A stretch of DNA of 64,000 bases from Aureisphaera galaxeae (GTDB lineage: Bacteria > Bacteroidota > Bacteroidia > Flavobacteriales > Flavobacteriaceae). Every line of letters begins with the position of its first letter. Position 1 is the stretch's first letter. This document shows positions 1-8,913 of the stretch, in pieces. The stretch covers positions 310,001-374,000 of the forward strand of contig NZ_JAQQTF010000006.1 in the NCBI RefSeq assembly GCF_028561275.1, read 5' to 3'. Both the position numbers and the translations under genes were made by a program. The notes beneath the pieces were generated by a model. That model had not been told where the DNA came from. It did not search any database and saw nothing but the letters and a program-made list of their open reading frames with translations.

Positions 1-3000
1 GCTTGCGGTTCATTCGTTAGTTCAATTATTTTCAATTCCGCATTTTCTTCAAGCAATGCGTTCACTTTTGCCACTGTTTTCGGAGTGCAGACCACAATAT
101 CACAGGAAGCATCTTCCACGATATATTGAATCCTGCCTATCGGATTGCCATGATCTATTGGCACATAGGCACAACCTGCTTTTAAGGCTGCCAACATACC
201 TATAACACATGAGGCATCATGTTCCAAGACAAGGGCAACACGTTTTGTGTCGCTCCCTTGATGCTCCACAATCTGGGAGGCAAGGGCATTGGCCCTATTA
301 TTCAATTCTTTATAGTTAAGCGTGTTAGATCCCGCAGCAACAGCAATATGTTCGGGGAACTTTTCTACTTGAGCTTCGAACCGACTAACCAGGGTCGTTT
401 CTGTTTCTATCGTTTCAAAAACGGAGAAGGTATTCGTCGGTTTCGGATCTTCTGTTTGTGGTACAAAAGACTCGAATATTTCAATATCTGATAAGGCTCG
501 AGAATCGTCTTCGACCACTTGAGAAATGATAGAAGTATACGCTTCCATCCATTGAGCAATGGTTTCCTGTTTGAATAAGGCTGGATCGTAAACACAGTTC
601 ATGGAAATGCCATTGTCATAACTTTTCAGATAGCATTCGAAATCGAACTTAGGAGCGGCATCCAAGGATCCACTCTGCACCTCAAAATCCTCAATTTTAG
701 TTTCATTATTGGAATGGAAGTCTAACAAATTCAGAAATACCGAACTCAAAGGAAAACGTCCTTGATCCTTACTCTCATCAAGATCCGATAATAATTGTTC
801 GAACGGATAATTCTGATTGATCAATGCCCCTTTTAAGGTATCATTAATTTGAGCTAAGAAAGTGGAAAAAGTAGTGGTTACTTTTACCTGATCCCTTAGC
901 ATGAGGGTATTTAGGAAACACCCTACCATATTCTTTAACTGATAATGGTTTCTATTCGCTGCCGGAATCCCTAAGATGACATCTTTGATTCCGGTAAGTC
1001 TGTTCAGTAAAATCTTCAGTCCCGCTACGAAAATGGCAAAAACACTCACTTTGTGGTCTGTAGATAACTGAAATATCTTTTCCTTAAGCCCTTCATCCAA
1101 ATACATGGTATAATAGGAGGAAGACGATTGATTGTCCTTGGCTTTATTGGCGTAATCCAACGGCAATTGTAGGTACGGATAGTCGCCTTGAAATTGCTCT
1201 ATCCAATACGAACGTTGATTCAACAACTTTCCAGATTGGATCAAATCGTTCTGCCACGCCGCATAGTCTTTAAAGTGCACCTCAACATCGGGTAAGCTTA
1301 ACTCCTTCCCTCTCTTTTTGGCTTCGTACAACTCCAAGAGTTCTTTTTGAATGATCCCGATAGAGAATCCATCGCTTATACTGTGATGAATATTGAAAAA
1401 CAGCTCACACCCCGCTTCATTCTTAAACAATGCTATTTTATAAAGAGGAAAGGCTTCCAAATCAAATTCATAATTAAAAACCTGATTTTGGACGTGGATC
1501 ATGTCCCCGTCTTCTACGAGTGGAGTTTTTATTAGTTGATTTGGAAGAACCTTCTGTTTTGGGATACCGTTGTCCTCTACGAACACGGTTCTCAAAACCT
1601 CGTGCCTCTCTATAAGTTTGTTGAATGCATATTGAAATGCAGTAATATCTAAATCGTCCGGTAAGTCTAAAGTGCTGTAAATATTGAATTCTTTGGACTT
1701 CCCTTGTATTTTATGAAGGAGCCAATACCGAAGCTGCGATGGCGAAACATCGTATAATTCCTGTTCGGGTAAGGCTTCTATCTCTTCTAAGGTCGAAGGA
1801 TTGGCAGATGCTATTAGCGTTCCATGATGCTTTAAGGTCGTATTGGCGTAGACTTCGTTTAAGTCTAAGTCTACATGGAACTCCCTTAGGTATTCATTGA
1901 TTAAACGAATAAGCAATAAACTATGTCCGCCCAATTCGAAAAAGTCATCGAAAATACCAATGGTTTCTTTCTCTAATACTTCCTTCCAGATGCCAACCAA
2001 TTTCTCTTCAATTTCATTGGTCGGCGCCGTATACGCACTGCGAACCTGATCGTCTTCGGTTACTGGTTTTAATTGTGTCTTATCCACTTTTCCATTGACG
2101 GTAAGTGGCACGGCATCTATAGCTACAAAGTAATCCGGCACCATATAAACGGGTAAATGAGACTTTAAATAATGACGCAACGCCTTCTTATCAACTACTC
2201 CCGAAGCTACATAGTAGGCAGCAATTTTAGTTTCGTTTTCAGCGGTAATAGCAGTAGCCACCACTTGATGTATTTCAGACTTGTATCCCAGTAAAGCATA
2301 TTCTATCTCCCCCAGTTCAATTCTATGACCTCTTACCTTAATCTGATCGTCTTTTCTGTGACTGAATTCCAGATTCCCATCGGGCAGCCATCGCACTAAG
2401 TCTCCCGTTTTATAGAGTCTTTCCCCTGCTGAAAATGGATTTTCTACAAATGCGGCGGCGGTTAATTCTGGTTGATTTAGATATCCCCTAGCCAAGCTGC
2501 TTCCGGAAATACATAATTCGCCAATGACCCCTACAGGCTGTGGTTTCATAAGATCGGATAACACGTAAACCTTAGTGTTGTCGATGGGTTTCCCAATCGG
2601 TATATTTTCGAATGTATCCTGGGAACAATCGAAGAACGTAGTCACCACAGTATTCTCCGTAGGACCGTAGTTATTATAGATCTGTAAATCTGTTTCTTTA
2701 GTATAAGTAAGGGCTTCTCCTCCTGTTAAAATCTTCGTTGGTAAAGAAGCGACACCTCTTTCTACAAATTCCTGACACAATTTGGAGGGAATATAGGCAT
2801 GAGTAATATCATTATCCCTTAAAAATGAAACCAGTTTATCGGCATCCAATCGAATTTCATTATTTCGAATGGGGAATAGACTAGCTCCGGCTACCAGATA
2901 AGGGAATAGTTCCCATACCGAAGCGTCGAAGGAGATCCCAGCAAATAGGGTTCCGCGACTTTCTTCGGTTACATCGTATTCCCGAATATGCCAGTGGCAT

Positions 3001-6000
3001 AAATTGACCAAATTTCGGTGCTCTACCATAACTCCCTTGGGCATTCCCGTAGAACCTGAGGTATAAATAACATAGGCTAGCTGGGAACCTGTAATTTCTA
3101 TCTTTGGACGTCTATGTGGTAGATTATCCCTTCTGGAAAAGGTATCTAAAAAGGTATCATTTATGACCAATTTGGTCCGGGTATCGTCAATGATATAAGC
3201 TACCCTGCTTTCTGGATATGATGTATCTATAGGTACATACGCGGCTCCTGTTTTAAGGACAGCCAAGATGGCCATAACAAGCCAATCACTACGCTCCAAC
3301 TGGATGGCGATAATATCTTCAGGATTAATTTCCTGCCTTTGTAGGATATAATGTGCCAAACGATTGGATTGTTCTTCCAACGTACGATAGGAAATTGCAA
3401 CCCCATCCTGCACCACAGCCGTGTTCTTTGAGCCTTCAGCTAAGCGCTGACTCAATAAATCCAGTACCGTAATTTCCTTGTTATAGGGTGCATAGGTGTC
3501 GTTACAGGCAATTTGTAAGTGTTCTTTTTCACTTTCAGTAACAAGATCTATAACTCCAAGAAGTATTTCTGCATCTTCAACTACTGCCGTGAACATATTT
3601 TCTAAATGTGCATTGATTCCTTGAATAAAGGCCTCCTCATACATATCGGTATTGTATTCTATATCTAGCAATAGAGTGTCCTGCTCTACGAAGGTGAAAG
3701 CCAAGTCAAATTGAGAAGTGGATCGTCCCAAATCGTAGGGAGTTATCTCGACATCCTCGATGGAAACCTCATCACCGAATTTCGCCAACTGCATATGATT
3801 TTGAAGGGCTACCATGACATCGAACAATGGATTTCGTGAAGTATCCCTTTCTAGGTCAAGGGTTTCTATAAGATGATCCAATGGATATCCTTGATGGGCG
3901 TAAGCACCCAACAAGGCTTGTTTTTCTCTTTGTAATACGGTTAGGAATGTCTCGTTTAGATGGATCTCACTTCGGATGGCCAATATATTGAGGAATAATC
4001 CCAATTGGTTTTCCAAATCGGGATGTTCCCTTCCCGCCAATGGCGTTCCAACGGTAATATCTGTCTGATTGCAATAGCGTGCCAATAGTACTTTTACACC
4101 CGTAAATAAGGTCATGAACAAAGAAACCTGGTGTACATTGGAAAACGCTCTAATCGCTTCATAAAGCTCAGCGGTAAAGGAAAAACGAATCTTATTACCA
4201 TTATACGTCTTAACAGGCGGACGTGATTTGAATGAAGGAATCTCTAACGGTTCAACCGTACTACTGAAAATCTGCTGCCAATAGGCTTCATCCTTTTGCC
4301 ATGTAGCATCATTATTTGTGTCATTCAACCAAGTCGCATAATCTTTGAATTGTATCGGCAAGGGTTGCCAAGCCAATTCATCTCCATTGTGCAAGTTTTG
4401 ATACGCCAACAGTACTTCGGCCGTAAGATTTTCCATAGACCAACCATCACTTATGATATGATGAATGGTGATAAAGAAAATGTGTCGTTCATCCGAAATC
4501 TTTACGATGGCTGCATTAAACAAAGGCGCCTCCGTTAATCTGAAAGCTGAGCCTTGTTGTTCGGCTACAAATTCATGAAAACGTTGGTCAGAACCTTCGT
4601 AAGAAGATAGATCTACGCTTTCTATTTGGAATGAAAATTCGGTTTCCGGTACAATACACTGAACCAAATCATCATCAGATGTTTTCTTGAAATAGGTTCG
4701 CAATACCTCATGTCTGGAAACGGTTCGTGCAAATGCGTCCTTTAGATATTGCTCTTTTATCTTTCCGCGCATTTCGATGGCGCCGGCTATCTGATACGCT
4801 TGGGCTCCCCCTTCCATTTGACTAAGCAACCAGAGTCTTTTCTGTGCGGCGGTCGTCGGATAATGAGGTCTGGATTCAACCTTTGGAATCGGAACATATT
4901 GTTCTGTTTGTTTCAACTTATCGGCAATCAGTTCAATAGTAGGAGCATCGAAGAAATCTTGATGCGTTACACCGCAATTCAATTCCTTATACATTCTATT
5001 GATCACCTGATTCACCATAAGGCTGTGCCCTCCCAATTCGAAAAAGTTATCGGTCACCCCAATGGTTTCTACTCCCAACACTTCTCGCCAAATCGCCACT
5101 AGGCCTTTCTCCATCTCATTTTTGGGAGCTACGTACGTAGTACGAATGGTGTTTTCATTGGATGGAACAGGCAAGGCTTTCTTATCGGTTTTCCCATTGG
5201 CATTAACGGGAATGGAGTTCATTTCCACAAAATGACTGGGAATCATATAGGCGGGTAGTTGCTTTGACAAATATCCTCTCAATGCGGAAGTGTCTATCGC
5301 ATAATCCGACACAAAATATCCTACCAAAGTACTTTCGTTGGCCACTTCCTTAACAGCAACAACGGCCTGTTGAATTTCATCAGAATACTCGGCCATTTTG
5401 CACTCGATCTCCTCGAGTTCGATACGATATCCCCTTAGTTTTACTTGATGGTCCTTTCGGCCCATGAATATAAGTGTTCCATTCTCCGACCAATAGGCAA
5501 TATCACCCGTGTCATAGAGTTTGGTATCGGCTTTATAGGGATTGTCCAAGAATTTCTCTTGGGTCAGTTCAGGCTTATACAAGTACCCTTGTGTAATACC
5601 GTCTCCAGAAAGGAATAGTTTCCCAGGAACACCCACAGGTAGTAATTGGAGGTTGTCGTCCAAAATATATGCCTGTGTGTTAGATATAGGCTTCCCAATT
5701 GGAATATTGGTATAGTCAGGTTGTAACAACTGATAGCAAGTACTATAGGTCGTATCCTCTGATGGACCGTATAGATTGCGAACGGCTATTCTGTATAAAG
5801 GAAGTTTGTTTGCCAAATCTACAGGGAACACTTCCCCAGCAAGGTTAATTACCTTTACATTGGCTAATACTTCCATTCCGGATTCGGTTACTCTTCTTAA
5901 GACAGAAGGAACCGTATTCAGCAAAATGTCTTTATCCTTGGAGAGGTAGTTTTCTATATCGAAAGAGCTCTCTAACATTCGAATGGTCCTTCCTACGGAT

Positions 6001-7286
6001 AAGGTGAAGAACATTTCGAATACTGATAGATCAAAACAATGCGATGTGGCGGCATATACGATGCTAAATCTTGAAAGATCAAATTCTTTCTTCCCCCAAT
6101 GTACCAATGCTGTAGCATTGGCTTGAGTAATCATAACACCCTTAGGAGCTCCCGTCGTTCCTGAGGTATAGATGATATAAGCAAGATCATTCGGGTTTTG
6201 ATCAACCTCCGATCGCTTATTACTATACTCAGCTTCCGCTTTATGGAATTGGAATAGCTCTTTTTCATCAATAACAAGGCGCGCCTTACTATCGTTTTCT
6301 ATGTAGGATTGTCGTTCTTCCGGATAATTAATATCGATAGGCACATAGGCGGCTCCTGTTTTTAGGATGGCCAATAAGGCTATCAATAATTGCTCATCCC
6401 GCTTTAATTTTACCGCTACGAGATCGCCTGAGGTTATTTTATGGTTAGATTGTAAGTAATGAGCCAATCGATTCGAAGCTTCATCTAGCTCTTTATAGGT
6501 AAATGAATTGTCATCGAAAATTAAGGCAGTACTATTAGGTGTTCTGTCCACCTGCTTTTGAAACAGGCTTACTAGGGTATCATTCTTTGGAAACCGCTTT
6601 CTTTCGGGATTAAACCCTAGGATCTTTTCCGTCTCTCTCTTTGATACGATAGCCAGTTGAGCAACGGGTTCCTCTAAGTATTGTTCTAGGTTTTTAATCC
6701 AATCGATAAAATTGGAAAGAAAGTGATTGGCAATGCGATCGTTGGTGAATTCCTTCGCATAATCTACTGAAAACTGAAATCCATTCTCTTCGGTCTTTTT
6801 AATGACCAAGGCAAAAGGATTTCCTGTGGTATAAGATATATCCGAATCTCCATAATATAGGACAAAAGGAGCGTAACCATCGATAGTCGTATCATCCAAT
6901 AAACCCATCAAAATATCAGGATCGTAGTTCGCATGCTTAAAGGCTTGTTGTACCTCAACTTTCGTTGTACCTATATATTCTTTCAAGGAAAGCTGTTGGA
7001 TATTGCCCAATTGATACACCAGCGGATTCCCCGAAGCACTTTCCGAATATACATTGGCAGGATTATCGAAATAACGTTGTACAAGCCCAGCGAATAGCGC
7101 TAAGAAAACGGTTCTCTCTGCAATTTCCTGTCCACCCGTAAGCTTGGTGAAATAGGCAATATCGTTAGGCGAAGCGGAAAGAGCTTTAGCCACCGATCGC
7201 TCCGTCCAGTCAAGTCGGACCGATCCAAGTGGCTTAAGCTTTTCCAACCAATAATCTACTGTGATTTTATTTTGAATGGCGTCCAT
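1..7286 (-). CDS. Non-ribosomal peptide synthetase (3' end outside window)
   Basis: Multimodular NRPS that activates amino acids as adenylates, loads them on carrier domains and condenses them. My translation runs unbroken from ATG at 7286 to the left edge (2428 codons), so the end is missing. Order: an N-terminal half-condensation domain without HHxxxDG (residues 1-~200); A1 (YTSGTTGAPKG near 6131-6180, YGPSE, GRKDHQVKLRG); carrier 1 (LGGHS, Ser755); C (HHIISDG near 4445); A2 (YTSGSTGMPKG near 3031-3070, YGPTE); carrier 2 (LGGHS, Ser1789); C (HHSISDG near 1360-1390); start of A3 before its specificity motifs. No epimerase, methyltransferase or thioesterase is visible. Pocket residues by eye: A1 D-L-F-N-N-A-L-T-Y (an alanine code as I recall it), A2 D-A-W-Y-L-G-N-V-V (one conservative change from a leucine code). 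It starts 13 bp after the NusG paralog, so the two are probably co-transcribed. Product unknown. Confidence 0.95.
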   Translation of the reverse strand, partial: MDAIQNKITVDYWLEKLKPLGSVRLDWTERSVAKALSASPNDIAYFTKLTGGQEIAERTVFLALFAGLVQRYFDNPANVYSESASGNPLVYQLGNIQQLSLKEYIGTTKVEVQQAFKHANYDPDILMGLLDDTTIDGYAPFVLYYGDSDISYTTGNPFALVIKKTEENGFQFSVDYAKEFTNDRIANHFLSNFIDWIKNLEQYLEEPVAQLAIVSKRETEKILGFNPERKRFPKNDTLVSLFQKQVDRTPNSTALIFDDNSFTYKELDEASNRLAHYLQSNHKITSGDLVAVKLKRDEQLLIALLAILKTGAAYVPIDINYPEERQSYIENDSKARLVIDEKELFQFHKAEAEYSNKRSEVDQNPNDLAYIIYTSGTTGAPKGVMITQANATALVHWGKKEFDLSRFSIVYAATSHCFDLSVFEMFFTLSVGRTIRMLESSFDIENYLSKDKDILLNTVPSVLRRVTESGMEVLANVKVINLAGEVFPVDLANKLPLYRIAVRNLYGPSEDTTYSTCYQLLQPDYTNIPIGKPISNTQAYILDDNLQLLPVGVPGKLFLSGDGITQGYLYKPELTQEKFLDNPYKADTKLYDTGDIAYWSENGTLIFMGRKDHQVKLRGYRIELEEIECKMAEYSDEIQQAVVAVKEVANESTLVGYFVSDYAIDTSALRGYLSKQLPAYMIPSHFVEMNSIPVNANGKTDKKALPVPSNENTIRTTYVAPKNEMEKGLVAIWREVLGVETIGVTDNFFELGGHSLMVNQVINRMYKELNCGVTHQDFFDAPTIELIADKLKQTEQYVPIPKVESRPHYPTTAAQKRLWLLSQMEGGAQAYQIAGAIEMRGKIKEQYLKDAFARTVSRHEVLRTYFKKTSDDDLVQCIVPETEFSFQIESVDLSSYEGSDQRFHEFVAEQQGSAFRLTEAPLFNAAIVKISDERHIFFITIHHIISDGWSMENLTAEVLLAYQNLHNGDELAWQPLPIQFKDYATWLNDTNNDATWQKDEAYWQQIFSSTVEPLEIPSFKSRPPVKTYNGNKIRFSFTAELYEAIRAFSNVHQVSLFMTLFTGVKVLLARYCNQTDITVGTPLAGREHPDLENQLGLFLNILAIRSEIHLNETFLTVLQREKQALLGAYAHQGYPLDHLIETLDLERDTSRNPLFDVMVALQNHMQLAKFGDEVSIEDVEITPYDLGRSTSQFDLAFTFVEQDTLLLDIEYNTDMYEEAFIQGINAHLENMFTAVVEDAEILLGVIDLVTESEKEHLQIACNDTYAPYNKEITVLDLLSQRLAEGSKNTAVVQDGVAISYRTLEEQSNRLAHYILQRQEINPEDIIAIQLERSDWLVMAILAVLKTGAAYVPIDTSYPESRVAYIIDDTRTKLVINDTFLDTFSRRDNLPHRRPKIEITGSQLAYVIYTSGSTGMPKGVMVEHRNLVNLCHWHIREYDVTEESRGTLFAGISFDASVWELFPYLVAGASLFPIRNNEIRLDADKLVSFLRDNDITHAYIPSKLCQEFVERGVASLPTKILTGGEALTYTKETDLQIYNNYGPTENTVVTTFFDCSQDTFENIPIGKPIDNTKVYVLSDLMKPQPVGVIGELCISGSSLARGYLNQPELTAAAFVENPFSAGERLYKTGDLVRWLPDGNLEFSHRKDDQIKVRGHRIELGEIEYALLGYKSEIHQVVATAITAENETKIAAYYVASGVVDKKALRHYLKSHLPVYMVPDYFVAIDAVPLTVNGKVDKTQLKPVTEDDQVRSAYTAPTNEIEEKLVGIWKEVLEKETIGIFDDFFELGGHSLLLIRLINEYLREFHVDLDLNEVYANTTLKHHGTLIASANPSTLEEIEALPEQELYDVSPSQLRYWLLHKIQGKSKEFNIYSTLDLPDDLDITAFQYAFNKLIERHEVLRTVFVEDNGIPKQKVLPNQLIKTPLVEDGDMIHVQNQVFNYEFDLEAFPLYKIALFKNEAGCELFFNIHHSISDGFSIGIIQKELLELYEAKKRGKELSLPDVEVHFKDYAAWQNDLIQSGKLLNQRSYWIEQFQGDYPYLQLPLDYANKAKDNQSSSSYYTMYLDEGLKEKIFQLSTDHKVSVFAIFVAGLKILLNRLTGIKDVILGIPAANRNHYQLKNMVGCFLNTLMLRDQVKVTTTFSTFLAQINDTLKGALINQNYPFEQLLSDLDESKDQGRFPLSSVFLNLLDFHSNNETKIEDFEVQSGSLDAAPKFDFECYLKSYDNGISMNCVYDPALFKQETIAQWMEAYTSIISQVVEDDSRALSDIEIFESFVPQTEDPKPTNTFSVFETIETETTLVSRFEAQVEKFPEHIAVAAGSNTLNYKELNNRANALASQIVEHQGSDTKRVALVLEHDASCVIGMLAALKAGCAYVPIDHGNPIGRIQYIVEDASCDIVVCTPKTVAKVNALLEENAELKIIELTNEPQ

Positions 7287-7299
7287 GCTGTCTTTAGCT

Positions 7300-7830
7300 T
7301 TACGCGATGGCTTTTACTGATTCGTCTAGGTAATGTGCGGGTAAAGTCGCTACAATATTCTGCTGCAAGGAGTTTAAACGAACCACAATTTTATTCTGGT
7401 TGTTTACTTTAAGAACCTCGCATTCCAAGTCTGCTAGTGGACCATAGTAAATGGTCTTAATCTCTCCTACTTTAGGTAAGGCTACCTTTGTCTCTATATC
7501 TTCAAGATCCCTAGCGCCTACCATGAATTTTACTTTATTAATTTCTTCTTCCCGTACGGTGGCGTAATCCGATCCTATCTTTATATAGGCACAAGTTCCA
7601 TTTACAGAAAGTACTTTATAGAAGTCCATGGATGACCGGATGTTTACAAAAACATAGGACGGAAACAATGGCTTTTCTATGACCTTTTTACGGTCGCTCC
7701 ATTTACGTACTGTTTTAACCATAGGTAGAAACGACTCAATGGACATTTCCTCTATGGCCTCATGTACTTTTCGCTCAAAACGAGATCTGACATATACAAC
7801 ATGCCAACCGATTGTGGATTTAGGTTTCAT
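7300..7830 (-). CDS. NusG-family specialised transcription antiterminator (UpxY/RfaH/LoaP-like)
   Basis: A 176-residue NusG paralog. The N-terminal NGN domain (about 5-110) begins with the characteristic GWHVVYVRSRFE strand and contains LFPSYVFVNI; a KOW-type C-terminal domain follows (about 120-165, around GPLADLECEVL). General NusG is normally encoded beside secE/rplK; this copy instead lies 13 bp upstream of a giant NRPS gene on the same strand. Family knowledge: RfaH, Bacteroides UpxY and Bacillus LoaP bind RNA polymerase and let it read through pause and termination sites in unusually long surface-polysaccharide or antibiotic operons. I infer that this protein is dedicated to the NRPS operon. 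A 401-bp non-coding leader precedes it. Residue 1 is the ATG at 7830; no better start is visible. Confidence 0.9.
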   Translation of the reverse strand: MKPKSTIGWHVVYVRSRFERKVHEAIEEMSIESFLPMVKTVRKWSDRKKVIEKPLFPSYVFVNIRSSMDFYKVLSVNGTCAYIKIGSDYATVREEEINKVKFMVGARDLEDIETKVALPKVGEIKTIYYGPLADLECEVLKVNNQNKIVVRLNSLQQNIVATLPAHYLDESVKAIA

Positions 7831-8231
7831 AGACGAAGATTTTATTTTTTGTTAGGTTTTGGACATAGCTTCGCTACCTCGAGTCACATTTACTGTTCTG
7901 TGAAAAAGAGAATTATCGTTGAATAAAATTATCTGAACTACTTATCAATAAAGAAGTGGGATACGTAGAGAAAGTATGGATTCTCCTTACTCTTTTATTA
8001 GAGCATCCCAGGGGTTTTGATTTTCAACTTATTGTGTCTGTCTGGACATAAAAAAGTATTTCATAATTCAAATAACTGAGTAATCATCCGCTTAGCAGGC
8101 AAATAAGCCCTATCAACATGGATTATTACTACACAATAAAAGTAGTGCGACACCCTAATTTTAGCAATTTGGGAATCGTAGAAAAAGTAAGGGAAAACCT
8201 TATAATTTACGTGAAGAAAGTGCGGAACGGT
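7831..8231 (-). other. 401-bp non-coding leader between response regulator and NusG paralog
   Basis: No open reading frame of useful length and no RNA gene I recognise. It should carry the promoter and 5' leader of the NusG-NRPS operon. I could not find a full TTG-N19/20-TAnnTTTG promoter, and no strong terminator follows the response regulator gene. The only distinctive structure is the small hairpin with a GGTAGCG core at 7861-7881. Confidence 0.5.
7861..7881 (-). promoter_or_regulatory. ops-like hairpin element in the leader of the NusG/NRPS operon
   Basis: Read on the minus strand, this site holds CGAGGTAGCGAAGCTATG about 50 nt before the NusG-paralog start. It contains a small hairpin, TAGC-GAA-GCTA (7866-7876). 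Its GGTAGCG core is the same as the core of the enterobacterial RfaH ops element (GGCGGTAGCGTGC, from memory). An element that pauses polymerase and recruits a NusG paralog is expected in such leaders. The match is short and could be chance. Confidence 0.35.
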
Positions 8232-8909
8232 TTATATAAAACCTTTTTCTTTCGCTATGAGAATCAAGTCTTTATCGCTTGATTTGGAAACATCGAACAC
8301 CTCTTTTAAGTGCCGTTTCCGCTTCTCAATTCCAGCAATGGAAAGGGGTAAGATATCGGGAAGGTCCTTCATCTTGGTTCCTATAGAAAGCTCATATAAT
8401 AAGCGCCTATCTATTTTATCTAACAGGAAGTCGTTGGAAACTTCATTTCGCAACAATCGAAGTACAGATTTGCTATAATAGGGAGGATCGAAAAGTACAT
8501 TCTTAATTGCGGTAACGATTTCCTCTGGGGTGATATCGTTTTTAATAAGGAATCCATCGGGATTCACGCTTTTCAGAATGCTGTGTATACGGTAATTGTC
8601 ATTAAAGGTGGTCGAAATGATCACCTTTGTATCCGGCATTAGTTTATTGGCGATAATCCCCAAATCTTCTCCCGATAGGATCTTATTGTCTTTAGAAGGT
8701 GGTAATCTGAGATCTAGGAAGATTAAATCCAAGTGACTGTTCTCGGAAGCATCTTTTATTTTTTCATATCCGTCGTCGCAATTGTCTGCTGTATCTATAT
8801 AAAAGTTGATTTCTTCAGATTCATCGCTTACAAATTGTAATGCACTTTTATACGCCCCAGTAATCAACGGATGGTCGTCGATTAGCAATACCTTATAATT
8901 CCTTCTCAT
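8232..8909 (-). CDS. NarL/LuxR-type response regulator
   Basis: Two-domain response regulator of 225 residues from the ATG at 8909. The receiver is complete: acidic pair in LIDDHP (Asp11-Asp12), phospho-acceptor Asp66 in LIFLDLRLPP, and a conserved Lys near residue 123 in GFLIKND. The C-terminal third (about 160-215) is a four-helix LuxR/GerE-like DNA-binding domain. A longer reading from 8942 exists but would overlap the kinase gene by 29 nt and add a Lys-rich, unlikely N-terminus. The 8909 start lies 4 bp after the kinase stop, so the pair is translationally coupled. It is presumably phosphorylated by the adjacent kinase; targets are unknown, though the NusG-NRPS operon directly downstream on the same strand is an obvious candidate. 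Confidence 0.88.
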   Translation of the reverse strand: MRRNYKVLLIDDHPLITGAYKSALQFVSDESEEINFYIDTADNCDDGYEKIKDASENSHLDLIFLDLRLPPSKDNKILSGEDLGIIANKLMPDTKVIISTTFNDNYRIHSILKSVNPDGFLIKNDITPEEIVTAIKNVLFDPPYYSKSVLRLLRNEVSNDFLLDKIDRRLLYELSIGTKMKDLPDILPLSIAGIEKRKRHLKEVFDVSKSSDKDLILIAKEKGFI

Positions 8910-8913
8910 GATC

